Positions 20,341 through 31,874 of a stretch of DNA of 37,912 nt are shown here, one piece after another. Below the pieces are notes generated by a model. It saw only the letters and a program-made list of their open reading frames with translations, made no database searches and was not told the origin of the DNA. A program made the translations under genes and the position numbers. Numbering within the stretch: the first letter of the stretch is position 1; every line of letters begins with the position of its first letter. The DNA is from Gnetum montanum (taxonomy: Eukaryota > Streptophyta > Gnetopsida > Gnetales > Gnetaceae): contig MNCI01004556.1 of assembly GCA_015680685.1 (NCBI GenBank), positions 283,559-321,470 on the forward strand, read 5' to 3'.

Positions 20341-22645
20341 TAGGCCTTAGTGGTCCATGGTATAAGGCTACAAAGTTGACAGGTGAGTCTGAGCATCTAT
20401 GGAGGTTGTTTTAGGGTTGCTTTTGGTCAAAATTAAGGTTTTCTGGGCACCCATGCTAGATCCATGTTGGAGAAACATTGGGCATCATGGATGGGATGAA
20501 CACTAGCATGGATGGAATGATTAGGTGGTCTCCTATGTTGTGTTTGAGTAGTTTTTTACTCTTGGTGGCCTACATGGTTAGCACAATGGACTGGTGAAGA
20601 AACGTAATCAATTCTAGCATTGAGTTCAACCTCTAGAAGCCACCATTGAGGCATAGAATTTTCACCCATGCTAGAGCAATGTTGGGTAGGGTGGCTACCA
20701 GTAAAAATGGATTTCATGGCATCTAGAGGATCAAAATTGATGTTCTATGGTTTTTTTAGGGTAGCACAAGGCCATAATAGTGAAAATTGATCACTTTGGT
20801 GGTCAAAAATGGTAAAATTTCTTTTCATGATTATACCACCTAGAGCCATATTGGCCAGTGTGGATGGAAGGGGTCTCAATGTGGATGATCTTGATCCAAG
20901 TCATTAAAGGGTCAAAAATGGTCTATCTGTGGCCAAAGCTATGGTTTTTTAGTTGTAGGATTTCTAGTAAATTTTTGAGGTTATTTGGAGGATGTTTTGC
21001 ATATAAAATCATGTTGGAAACTTTATCCATGCTAGGGACACTTTGGCTAACATGGCTCAAGTACCCTTAGCATGGATAATTTTGCTTTTTGATTCTAGGG
21101 TGGATTTAGAGGCAAATTGACCAAGTATTTTAACTTCTAGGATTACTGGTAGTGATGCTTGAGGTTTGGCTTAAAACTAGCTATGTCTAGTGGCTATTTG
21201 AGGTGTGGTATGGTTATAACCTCCTAAGCCATGCTAGGTAACATTGCTTCAACATGGATGTGGGGGTGTGGTGGGTTCTAATGATTAAAATAAATGACTA
21301 TAATGTAAGGGTTTTAATGTTCTAGCATCTATCAAGCTAGGTTTTTGAATTTTAAATATGTTAAGATGTTGCCAAAAGTAGAAAGGAAATTTACCCACAC
21401 TAGAGTCATGCTGTCTAGTGTGGCTATGGTCTTCCTTAAAATGGATACCTTGGAATACTAAGTTTTGGTAGGTTTTGATAGCAAATTGACCATGCATGTG
21501 AGCCCCCAAGGTTGTGAATGTTGATAGCATGGTTTTGGCACCAAAATCAATCATTTTGATGGTCATTTGCTATTTTTTAAGGTCATACCCTTGAGTAACA
21601 CTAGCTAGCATGGCTCTAGAGTTCATGGAGAAGGGATGAGAGCTTTTTGCTCTTTTAGGCCTATTTTGAGATGTCTAAGGATTTTAGGAGGCTTCAATAG
21701 GATTCTAAGGTCATAGGGGGTAGGTTTCAAGGCTATTTTAGACTATTAGTGGGGTTCTATGAGTCATCCCCAAAGCACCCATGTTGGTGACCATGGGTAG
21801 GATGTTCCTGATCATGGTCAGGATTTTAGACATGAATGTTGACATAGATTTTGATAATTCTTAACTACTAGAGGCCAGGGATAGGTGCTAAGGTCATATA
21901 AGTGGGGTTTAAGGCTATTTTGAGGTATGAGGAGGTTTTTGTAGGTTATCCCTAGGGCATGCACACTAGACCCACACTGGCCAATGTGGGTGGAGGTTCC
22001 CCAATGTCGGGAAGATAGGTGGTATGTCATTCAACTTATTTTCTGTTGAATTTTGGCTATTGGAGGCTAAAAGGGGGTGTTAAAGTCAAAATGTAGTAAC
22101 TGGGTGGTTAATTTGGGTATTTTCATGTTATACCCCACCCATCAATGTTGGGGCCATGCTAACTAGCATGGATGAGGCACCCCTCAATGTTTCTCCATCA
22201 AACCTCAAGGTTTTAGACACCGTCGACTAGGTTTGGCAAGGTTTTGGAACCACCGAGTATGTCTAGTGGGGTTTCATGCTATGTTGGTTAAATCTAGGAT
22301 TGAATTAGGGCTTGCTAACTACTAGTGAGTAATATAACCCTTTTGGTAATGTTGTTTGGCATGGATGAGGCCATGCCTAGCATGGTTGACCAAGGTGGCA
22401 AGTTGCATGGATGGTTCTACCCTATGCCAAGGTCTAGGGTTTGACAATGTCAACTTCAGCTACAAAAAATGGTAAGCGGATGAAGGTTTCATGGTTATGG
22501 GGCATGGAAGGCTAGTACCCATGCTAGATCCACACTACCAAGCATGAGTGAGCAGGGGATAAGGTTAGAAAATAATTATGTGGGTTTCAAGGGGGTTAAA
22601 CCCTAGTTTTGATGAGGTTTTTTGACTAGAAAACCACTTTTCTTC
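20340..22645. repeat. Degenerate ~180-bp tandem array, about 12 units
   Basis: A recognisable module, CCATGCTAGA followed by CCA(C/T)(A/G)(C/T)TGGCCA and (C/T)ATGGATG(A/G)GG, recurs near 20450, 20672, 20842, 21028, 21233, 21395, 21595, 21780, 21960, 22140, 22345 and 22523. Intervals are 160-220 bp, mean about 185 bp. Between modules there are recurring GGGGTCAAAATGGT, TTTTAGGCTATTTTGAGG and GGAGGTTTT-type phrases. Units are strongly diverged. The array ends at the 5' LTR of element C (22651). It contains only short frames, all artefacts. It could be an old satellite, or a repeat-rich noncoding region of element E; Tat and Ogre elements are known to carry tandem repeats in untranslated regions. 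Confidence 0.6.
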
Positions 22646-22650
22646 AAAGG

Positions 22651-23554
22651 TGATGAGTCATAGTTTTGTTAGTTACATCGATGAGGCCTCATCTATGCAT
22701 CATATCATGCATCAACAAGGCTCCATTGATGCAATGTCTACGTTTTGGCTATAAATACATGCGTACTAGCTACAATTATGGCATCAAGATTTTAGTAGTA
22801 GCAAAGCTCTTGTAGTTTATTCATTTAAGAGTTAGAATATTTTCCTTGAGCACTTGCAGTAGGAGTCATTGAGTGTATAGATATTTATTCAAGAATTTTT
22901 GTACCTAAGCATGATAGTGTATGTGGTAATAAATATGAGCTTTTTGATAAACCTTGTAGCACTTTGAATAGATTAAATATTTCATTTATGCATTTAATGT
23001 TTTTAGTTATTTATTAAATGTTTTTAATTATTTATTAAATGATTTTTAGTACTTAAGCTAATGAAGCAATTAAGTAAGATAAGCGAGATAGATTAAACAC
23101 ATAAGTATGACCACTTCAAGTGTAATGTGTATTCACTTGGTAATCCTAGTAGTTTTATTACTTGGTATGCTTAGTAGCATAGTGCTTGGTAACCTAATAG
23201 TGGATACGTGGGTTTAGGACATGTGTGGAAAGTAGGACCAGATACTTATGTTAGGACTATTTAGACACTAGTTAATTAGTTAATTTAAATTAGTTAATCA
23301 AATTACTTTTATCTCCCTTTGAACACCAAACCATAGAATATAAAATGATAAAAATCAGATGCCTCAATTACACTTAACCATACTAGTGTATGTTACAAGT
23401 GTAATTGGGAAGATAATGATTGACCTTAAGGCAAAGATTCACTTCCTAGAAGACTAGTGCATTGGAAACTACAAAGTCTATGGAATTCGATTAGATCATG
23501 CATGAACACTTGTGATTCGTATGGTTAGGTGTAGGGGTACCTTGCCACTCATCA
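22651..23554 (+). mobile_element. 5' LTR of element C
   Basis: 904 bp, beginning TGATGAG and ending CTCATCA. TATA box CTATAAATA at 22749-22757; AATAAA at 22928-22933, about 178 nt downstream, probably the poly(A) signal that defines the R end. The first 390 bp match 34943-35306 and the last 500 bp match the D LTR (to 36563). Confidence 0.9.
22749..22757 (+). promoter_or_regulatory. TATA box of element C 5' LTR
   Basis: CTATAAATA about 100 bp inside the LTR. The same sequence sits at 35008-35016 in the 3' LTR. Confidence 0.65.
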
Positions 23555-23574
23555 TTGGCACCATTGTTGGGGAC
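23555..23574 (+). other. Primer-binding site of element C
   Basis: TTGGCACCATTGTTGGGGAC abuts the LTR. It differs from TTGGCGCCGTTGCCGGGGA only where CpG or CC sites could mutate (G to A, C to T), a deamination pattern. Confidence 0.8.
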
Positions 23575-23710
23575 TTTGTTTGTTGAAGCATGTGCTATCT
23601 AGGAATAGTGAATATTATTTATATCGTTGGACGAACTCAAGGTTAACATCACTCTTAATGACATATAAACTACTAAGCACACTGATAATTTTATTTATTT
23701 TGCAAAATTT

Positions 23711-25860
23711 ATTCTTCTTCTCATATGCACGTAGATGTCAAACTGCTAGTCACATAGGAGTGCAAAGTGGTATATACTCATCTAGATGAGTATGAAATGG
23801 ACTTCACCTCCATCCTACATTAGGATGAATAGCTACGATGGCATGATATGGAGGGCAACATTGTATTGCCCTCCAATTAATCTGTACCTAGGATGCTGCT
23901 TAAAACTCTTAAGAAGTTAGGCATTCCAAATCTTCACAAAGAATACATTGTGGATGGTTATGACACTCAGGATTATCATCCCACTGAAACATAATGTAGG
24001 TGAGATCAACACCAAGATAAGCATCATGAGTTTACAAAGGGAAAACACTTTAGTAATCCCTTGTTCCTACTAAACCAACATAATAATGAGGATCCTCCTC
24101 CTAAAGGTTCTTAACATGAAGATTCTCCACCCCTTATTATTATTAGTGATGAGGGTGTGACCCTAAACCTGTGATCCATGATTCATAAATTAGGTTTAGG
24201 AAAGAGTGATAGTCAAGGTAGGGACTTAAGTAAACATCACAATAGCAAGGGATCTAAGGATGGTGGTCATAATGAGTGAAAGCGATGGCAAACATCGTGG
24301 GGGAAGTGGTGGTTCACCTTCCTCTCCATCCTCTTCATCTAATTATGAGCATTCCTCTTCATCTTCTAGTTCTCATAGAATTCACCATCAAAATAATTGT
24401 GATGAAGGTAATTAATGAGACAACAATAACCATGAAGGCCACCAAGATCGAAGGGGTGGCCAATACCATCATCAGCGTCATCGACACAGTGATGATGATG
24501 AACCTTTGTTAGTAACTTGAAGCATACTCAACATTCTAGAAGTAGTTAGAATTCCAACTAGGCATATGAAAGATAGTAGGATCAAGTTCTTAGACATGAA
24601 TAATATCCCAAGATTTAAGGGGGATACAAATTTGATCCACAGACACATCTACAAGATTTTCATGATGCCTATGCCTTAAAGAATATAGGAAATGAATGGA
24701 AAAAACTTAAGCTCTTTCCTAGGATACTCATCAAGGAAGCTAATAGCTGGTACCAGTCCTTGGAATTGGAATTCATTCGTCGATAAAGTACCATGTTAGT
24801 GCTGTTTAATGAAAAATACTAGATGTACTCCTAAGTGTATAATCTAAGAAGGAAAATCCAAGGCTAGAAATAGGGAATATATGATCCCTTGGATGTTGCC
24901 ATGGGTAGATACTATTTACTCTCTCACCAATGCCCTAGCCATGATTATTCTCAAAGGGAACAACTTTGCCACATCATAGATGGGCTTAGAGTAGAAACTA
25001 GAAGAGCTCTTGGAGTGTATGCCCAAGGAAGACTATCTGAATTGAGAGCTCATCAGATCCAAAGGCTGATTGAGCAAGTAGCAAAATAAGGAGGTGAGCT
25101 ACTAAAAAGAGAAAGTGTAGAAGAATATAATAGGTACCCTTTCATTAGAAGATAGAAGGTTTGATTTTGTGATGAAGGGAAGTCACCACTTGTTGAAGTG
25201 GTGAATAGAAAAACCTTGCCCATCCAAAAATCTATTTTTGATATTTTGGCAAAGGTGGATAAATTATGAGACTCTTTGGATGAAAAATTTCAAACTACTA
25301 TGATGATCACTGAAGAATCCAAAGAGAAAAATAGTGATTGTAACTATAGGAGGCAAAAAGAAGCTAAATGTGCCTACTAAAGAGGTAAGGGCAAAGCTGC
25401 TACCCTATAGAAAGTTGTGGAGACAAAATTTGAGGATGATGCTGATTGTGAAATTTGTTAATATGAGCATCCAAAGGGTTGTTTCCCTATGGTGTCACAC
25501 TTACAAGAGTCTAGAGTGTATGCATTGAATCCTTGACTAGCACGTAGGTAAGCACCTAGACAATTATCTTATCCTCAAGGCAATCTAAGGTAGTTTTGCC
25601 AACAACAACAAGCTTACAACCCAAGTGGAGCTCCACCACAACGTTATGAACAATATCAACAATGTTACCAACTACAATCATGGGGAATACCACCACCAAG
25701 GTAGCAATACCCTTATAAGTAACCAAATCCACATGGGTACTATGTTCAACAACCTATCTCTCCAAGAAGTTCTGCAAGTCATACCTCATTTTAGTATCAC
25801 TATTACCCTCTAGAGTACCATTGAACACATTCACCATCTACTTGAGTGAAAAACCCGTAT
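23711..25860 (+). pseudogene. gag of element C, broken
   Basis: The region matching the gag start in A and B begins TTCTTCTTCTCAT at about 23713 but its ATG is gone. From 23785 one frame reads DEYEMDFTSILH, then MLLKTLKKLGIPNLHKEYIV and GYDTQDYHPTET with stops in between. A Ser/His-rich linker follows (24276-24480). The Retrotrans_gag domain spans about 24586-25110 with frame slips; the best part is 24889-25089 (DVAMGRYYLLSHQCPSHDYS, GVYAQGRLSELRAHQIQRLI). A Cys/His motif CEIC(stop)YEHPKGCFP lies at 25447-25488, then a Gln/Tyr/Pro-rich linker. Gag would be the particle protein; this copy is dead. Confidence 0.85.
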
Positions 25861-26265
25861 CCATACCACCCTCTACATCCATCTATACACACATCTTTTC
25901 CTTCATCCCAATTACCTCCTACTCCATCTATGCAGGGTGAGATTCCTCCATAACCGCAACAACAAAATGCTACAAGGGATGTACATTTACAACCAACTTT
26001 CTAGCCAAGTGGTTCAAACAATCAATCTAGAAAAAGATCCTTCTTTTGACCCAATAGTCCTCTTTAACCCTCACAAACTAGTACGAATAATCATCTTACA
26101 TCTTCAATACCCTCATCCTTTGCATCAAATACCTTCAAGTGCCCTTCAAACCAGCTTCTACCTCAGATTTGCACTGTGATGCTAATTCACATTGTTTTTG
26201 ACTAGATCAAGGCTGACAATCTTCCCACGAAAAGATCTAACCTAGGAAGTCTACTTATTTACCTA
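25860..26265 (+). pseudogene. gag-protease linker of element C
   Basis: Pro/Gln/Ser-rich low-complexity coding remnant, matching in position the Pro/His-rich linkers of A (5822-5637) and B (10880-11340). Frame slips and stops prevent a continuous reading. Confidence 0.5.
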
Positions 26266-26660
26266 TAGATTGTTGGACATGAGCCATGTAAGGCTCTTCT
26301 TAAGTCTAGTTCTAGAGTTAATCTCATTTCCCATGACATGTACAAGGCTTGGAACCTACCACCTCTTAAAAAGAGCAACATGCACCTAGAATTGGCAAAT
26401 TAGTCAATTACTATTCCTCTGGAATTAGTAGAGAACATTGTGACCATAGTTTGTGGGTGGTTCTATCCTACTAATTTTTTGGTGATCAAGGTTAAAAAAT
26501 ACATAAGTGACTTCCCCATCATTATGGGAAGAGCATGATTAAGCACAGTTAATGCACATATGGGCATAAGAGATCTCTTTGTAAAATCTCCAAAGAAAAT
26601 GAATTGGGCAAGATAGAGAAGAAGTGCATTCCATGCCTCACATATAGTGATAATGAGTGA
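26266..26660 (+). pseudogene. Aspartic protease of element C, active site lost
   Basis: The frame reads EPCKALLKSSSRVNLISHDM, where element A has ALLDLGFGVNLIS. The catalytic Asp is replaced by Lys (codon 26302-26304) and the following LG by Ser-Ser. Downstream matches to A: NLPPLKKSNMHLELAN, SITIPLELVENIVTIVCGWF and DFPIIMGRA, the flap and GR motif region. It would cut the gag-pol precursor; this copy cannot. Confidence 0.8.
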
Positions 26661-26989
26661 AATTGGGTGAAAAATATTTGCTTAATCAAAAGTACATACA
26701 TTAAAACATGCAATCATTGTGCATAAGAAATCAATATTCAATGATATCTATATGTAATAGCCACAAAACAGGAGGGCATCTAGTGGCTAATAGTTAAATC
26801 AAATAGCAGCACCTTATGCATGGAACCAACTGAGAGCTTAATATGTGCTTATGTTGAGGGCATAGATAAACTTGAATAAGTTCATCCCCAAATATTTGAT
26901 GAAGATGATGATACTCGTTGTTAAGAGTTGGAAATCCATGATAACTTTAAGTAGGAGCCCCTAGAGCTAAAAACTTTACTAGTTGGCAT

Positions 26990-27900
26990 GGAATATACAT
27001 TTTTAAAAAATGGTAAATTGGTCATAATTAATGCCAAAATTTCTCCTAAACAAAAAGAAAAGTTGTTAAAGGTGGTTAACAAATTTCCAATAGCCTTTTC
27101 TTAATCATATCCTAAGCTAACAGGAATCGATCCAAGGATATGCTAGCATCACATTTACACTAACTTCACCATGATGCCTAGAAGGTAGCCGTAGAGGTGG
27201 CTAAGCCCCAAATTGAAGCAAATTGTCAAGGAGGAAATTGAATAACTCCTTAAGGTAGGGTTCATCTATTCCATCATAGATAGTGAGTGGATTAGCCCAC
27301 TTGTAATTGTACCTAAGAAAGGTGGTAAGTGGTAGGTTTGCATTGACTTCAGGTAATTGAATATGGAAACATTTAAAGATCATTTCCAGTACCATTTATG
27401 GATCAAGTGTTGGACACCATATCTGGGCATTATTATTATAGCTTCTTGGATGGTTATAGTGGCTATAATCAAATAAAAATTGCGCCAAAAGATTAGGCTA
27501 GGACAACATTCATGAGTTCTTGGGGGCTTTTCCATATTATAAGATGCCATTTGGTTTGTGCAATGACCCTACAACATTTCAACTCTTAGTCCACAGTATT
27601 TTCCAATAGCAGATTGATAATGGTGTGAAAGTCTTCGTGGATGACTTTTCCACCTATGGAGCTACATTTGAGTAAGCCTTGGACCAACTTGAGTAAGTAC
27701 TGAAGAGATGTGTTGAAACAATTCTATGACTCAATTGGTAAAATAGCCATCTCATGGTCCAAGAAGGCATTATTTTGGGGCATAGAAGCACTCAAGCAGG
27801 GATTGAGGTAGACCTAAAAAAGATAAGGATCATCAAAGGAATAACATGCTATCTAAAGATAATTAAAGATGTTTAGTCATCCATTGGACACATTGGCTAC
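26990..27900 (+). pseudogene. Reverse transcriptase of element C (Athila type)
   Basis: Readable blocks: EEIE(stop)LLKVGFIYSIIDSEWI, SPLVIVPKKGGKW, VCIDFR (about 27290-27350); a one-base slip near 27385; then SFLDGYSGYNQIKIAPKD, the block ending KMPFGLCNDPTTFQLLVHSI, and KVFVDDFSTYGATFE (about 27628-27672). The catalytic VDD is kept. DFS(T/V)YG is typical of Athila RT. It would copy element RNA into cDNA. Stops and the slip make it a pseudogene. Confidence 0.85.
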
Positions 27901-27959
27901 TACTGACAACTCATAGAGAATTTCTTTAAGATTGCAACACCATTGGTAGAGCTTACAAA

Positions 27960-28450
27960 TAAAATGCATCTTTCATCTAGACCAAGGAATGTGAACATGC
28001 ATTTCAACAATGAAAGGAGAAACTCATAGAAACACCAATCCTACAAGAACCAAATTGGTCTAGACCATTTCACATCATGATAGATGTATCTAACTATTCC
28101 TTGGGAGTAGTGCTCATGCAAATGGATAGTAAGAAATGCCCATACTACATTCATTGTGTGAGTTGAAGCATTGTGGAGCATAATTAAATTACATCACCAT
28201 GGAAAAATAATTAATTGCCATAGTTTAAACTCTAGAAAATTTTAGGAATTATGTGCTTGACTACAAAGTATTTATGCACATAGATCATAGTGCAATTCAC
28301 TTCCTCATGAACAAGCCAATAGTGAGCCCTCGTGTCATATGGTGGCTCATGATCCTGCAGGAGTTTGATTTCATGATGGTAGATCAAAAAGGGATTGAGA
28401 ATGTGATTGCTAACAATCTCTCTCACTTAAGATGGGATAATATAGAGGAG
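27960..28450 (+). pseudogene. RNase H domain of element C
   Basis: The frame includes PFHIMIDVSNYSLGVVLMQM (about 28067-28126), the RNase H start with DxS. After decay between 28180 and 28250 comes LDYKVFMHIDHSAIHFLMNK and EFDFMMVDQKGIENVIANNL (28256-28420), the usual RT-linked RNase H end; the usual ADFLSRL is here ANNLSHL. It would degrade genomic RNA during cDNA synthesis. Confidence 0.8.
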
Positions 28451-28559
28451 GAGGGCATGCTCTTTGATCAGTTTCCAAACAAACTCCTCTTTACAAGAGC
28501 AATAAATGAAAAAATGCCCATGATAACAACATGGTACAATGACATCCTCACTTATCTTC

Positions 28560-29878
28560 TCACTTAGGAGATGCCACAAGATTTTGACTTCAGAAAGAAG
28601 TAATCATTTCTTCATCAAGACAAATATTTCATGGAAATCAATGAATACCTCTACAAGGTGTGTGTTGATGGCCTCATTCATTGGTGTGTCCTTGATGAAG
28701 ATCAATTGCGTGTTCTCCAAGATGCTCATAAAGGGCCTTGTGGAGGCCACTATGTAGGGAGATGCATGAGCATAAAAATATTGATGATAGGATATTATTG
28801 GCCTATAATCTTTAGGGATTCCCACTAGTTTTTTCAATCTTGTGAATGTTGTCAATGAGATGGGGGGATGATTGCTCACATGGAAGATCCTCAATAGTGG
28901 ATTTGACCAATGGAACCTTTTGACATATGGGGCATTGACTTCAAGGGTTCCATCACACCCATGTCCAATGGAAAGGCATATATTATCGTAGCAGTCAACT
29001 ACTACATAAAATGAGCAAAAGAAATATCCATTACTGATTATACATCATCCACTGCTGCTAGATTTATACAAAATATTTTAAATAGGTTTGGGGTGCCATG
29101 CTCACTAATTTCTGATAATGGAACTCATTTCATAGGTGCAAATTTTAGAAATTTAATGCATTTCTTGGGGGTTAAACATAAATTAACAACACCCTACCAT
29201 CCCCAAGCCAATGTTCAAGTAGAGGTAACCAACTTGGAGATCACAAAAATACTAACATGGAACATTAGCAAATGTAGGAAATATTGGAGTACAAAACTTA
29301 ACGATGCCCTTTGGGCTTACCATTCAACATGGAAACTTCCTATTGGCTACTCTCCCTATGAGTTGGTGTACAGAAAACTCCCAATAGTCCTAATCCAGTC
29401 TGAGCTCCACACACTCTCAACAACCTATGACCTAGATCTTGACCTGAGTCTAGCACAAAAAGAAAGGTTGATCAATTTGAATGTGCTAGATGAAAATCAA
29501 TTAGTAGCCTTATCTTTGAACAAGGTGCACAATACATTCAATAAGCAATGTCATAACCTAAGAATATGAAAGGTAAAACTTCAACTAGGAGATAAAGTCC
29601 TTTATTGGAACCCCACACATGTACTCCAGAAAGAAAAATTTCAAACATTGTTTGAGGGACCTTATATAATTGATCAAACCTTTTCCTCTAGGACCATGTT
29701 AATCTACAAACCTAAAAGTCCAAATAAAAAGTAGTTGGTCAACATCCAATAAGTAAAACCTTTTCTCGAACCACGACAGGCTAGTGCAACTACCACCTTG
29801 ACAAATGAACAACCACATTCTATTTTTTGGATCTCCTCTTTCCAACTCAATTGTGGGGGAGACGCCCATCTATGCTAA
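28560..29878 (+). pseudogene. Integrase and pol C-terminus of element C
   Basis: Nearly a single frame broken by stops at Gln, Trp or Arg positions rather than by slips. The HHCC zinc domain is readable at about 28720-28855 (HKGPCGGHYVGR, GYYWPIIFRDSH, CECC). The catalytic core keeps all three residues: Asp in WGIDFKG (28937-28939), Asp in LISDNGTHF (29114-29116) and Glu in VQVEVTN (29222-29224), with DD35E spacing. A 158-residue stop-free stretch spans 29093-29569. The C-terminal domain includes KLQLGDKVLYWN and FQTLFEGPYIID, and the frame ends HSIFWISSFQLNCGGDAHLC at 29878. The same tail survives in element A. Confidence 0.9.
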
Positions 29879-31874
29879 TAGTCCATATGAATTCTTAGAT
29901 TTTTTACTTTTTGTTTTCTAGGTTTTTGATTTTACAAGTTATTTATTTTACAAATTTTTGATTTTTAGATTTTTCTAGTTTTACACCATCATTAGTACCT
30001 TTGAACCCTTCTTTATTATCTTACACTTTCTTATATATTTTACTTTGTTTTTTTTCTTTCAAGTGTGATATTTCCTCATGTTTGCTAATAAAATTACTTT
30101 ATTGCCATAGGACACAATATTGCTATTGCTATTTACTAATGATGGTTTGTGCTTAATGTTGTGATTGTTGATGTCTAGTTTGTATTTTTAAATTCTAATG
30201 TCTGATGACTATGACATAGTTTATTTTTTATTGAACAAGCAATGAGTCCACATCATTTGTTCATCTAATAAACTTTATGATTTTCCTTATTCTAGGAATT
30301 TCAAGTTCCTTCCATTAAAGCAATGTTTAATCAATTGGTGACCCTGGTAGTTCCAAAATTAGGAAGGATTCAAAGGTTTGTAAAGGGAGTGACTTCAAGG
30401 GAACTCAATACTCTTTGTACTCTTCTACTTGCTTGAGCGCTTGAGTATTTTTCATGGACTTCTTACCATTCCATTCTAACCACTAGTAGGAAGATAAATA
30501 AAGTCTTTGCATGGTGTGGTTCCCATCCAAAAATCCAAAAGAAAGAAAAACAATGATGAGAATTCAAAGCACACCCCTTAGAGAAAATGAAAAAATAAGT
30601 CTTTGCATGGTATGGTTCCTATCCAAAAGTTCAAAAAATAATATGATGGGAATTCAAAGCACACCCCTTAGACAAATAAATGGGCTACAGGCACTAGTTA
30701 TGGGACTAGAAAGACATGCACCTATGCCTAAAGGTCCCCTCTAGCTATGGCCCTTGCTCACTTCCTACTTCTTTCTTTTCTTCTTTTTATGGAATGGTGG
30801 TTATTTTGTGGGTGACTCTCATGTCTCATGTTGGTGGAGTAGTCTTAAAGTGAGGATGTGAAGTCACTGAAAGTGGTTGGTTTTGGTCTAGACTAAGGAT
30901 GGATCTTCTTAGGTCATGTTAAACACAAATTCCACAAGGGAATTTTTATGACCTTAATTTGGAATTTCATTCCACCTTCTCCATCATCCCTCCATGCTAC
31001 CATAACTTAGCTCACTACTAGGTTATATGTTATGCTCTATGTCTTAGTCTAATGTGTTTGAATTCTTGGATAGATTCTTCTTGGTTGGTCTTTAACTTTT
31101 CATGATCATTAATCAACTATGAGGCCCATGGACTCCTTGATCAAGGTTATGCAAGGGCAACAAGGGCATGAGCCTATTATGAAGAGGATCCAATTGCATA
31201 GGTCTTAGTTTGATTAGTTAAGGTTCCTTACCTTAGACATTACTACAATCCTATCTTCTGCATTCCATTGTGTATTCCACTCAGTGCTTCTTAACCTTTT
31301 ATTTCATTCATCCCCCAAATCATTCTTCTTCATTTTTCCAAATTTATGAGCTCCAACATCATATTCTCATATTTTCATATTGTTCTTAGCCTTTTGTGCT
31401 TTTATTTGACCCTAATTTCATTCAAAAACTCTTTGTATTTTGCAAGTTTGACCAAAGTCAATNGGGATTTTTTGCCATTTTTTAGAGCCCAAAACCTTCT
31501 AGAGCCCTTAACTTCACAACTGTTTGTCCAAATCATTCCGTTCTTTGATCCTATAGCTACTAGAGGTAAGCTCTTTATTGTGGAGGTTGCAAACCTTAAG
31601 GATTTCAATGAAATTTTTTGAAAATTTTTCTAACTCCCCCAAAGGGTTAATAATCTTAATAATATACAAACATCAATTTTTTTGAGAGTTAACCCTTTCA
31701 GCAACCTTCAAGATGATTTATTAATAATAACACATAAATAAAATACTACTTAGAGTAATTAAATCAACCATAATCACAACTTAGCCAAGTGTAACTATCC
31801 TAAAGAGATAAAGGTATCCCAATTACTTCACGTTACACAATGATTGCTAACCTATGGTCTTATTGTGATTACAG
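29879..31874 (+). repeat. Conserved noncoding block between pol and extra ORF, element C
   Basis: A T-rich tract (29895-30060) is followed by the block shared with A and B. The CTTTGCATGGT(A/G)TGGTTCC...AATTCAAAGCACACCCCTTA segment is present twice in tandem (about 30497-30580 and 30595-30672), a duplication not seen in A or B. GGGCTACAGGCACTAGTTATG follows the second copy. One ambiguous base lies at 31463. The block ends at a splice-acceptor-like TTGTGATTACAG just before the ATG at 31875. No domain is recognisable; frames at 30511 and 31346 lie inside the noncoding repeat and AT-rich sequence. Confidence 0.65.

Noticed and set aside
21285-22030. Minus-strand frames of 93 and 70 codons within the ~180-bp array
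   Set aside because: They span repeat units and share no motif with gag or protease; chance frames in repeated DNA.
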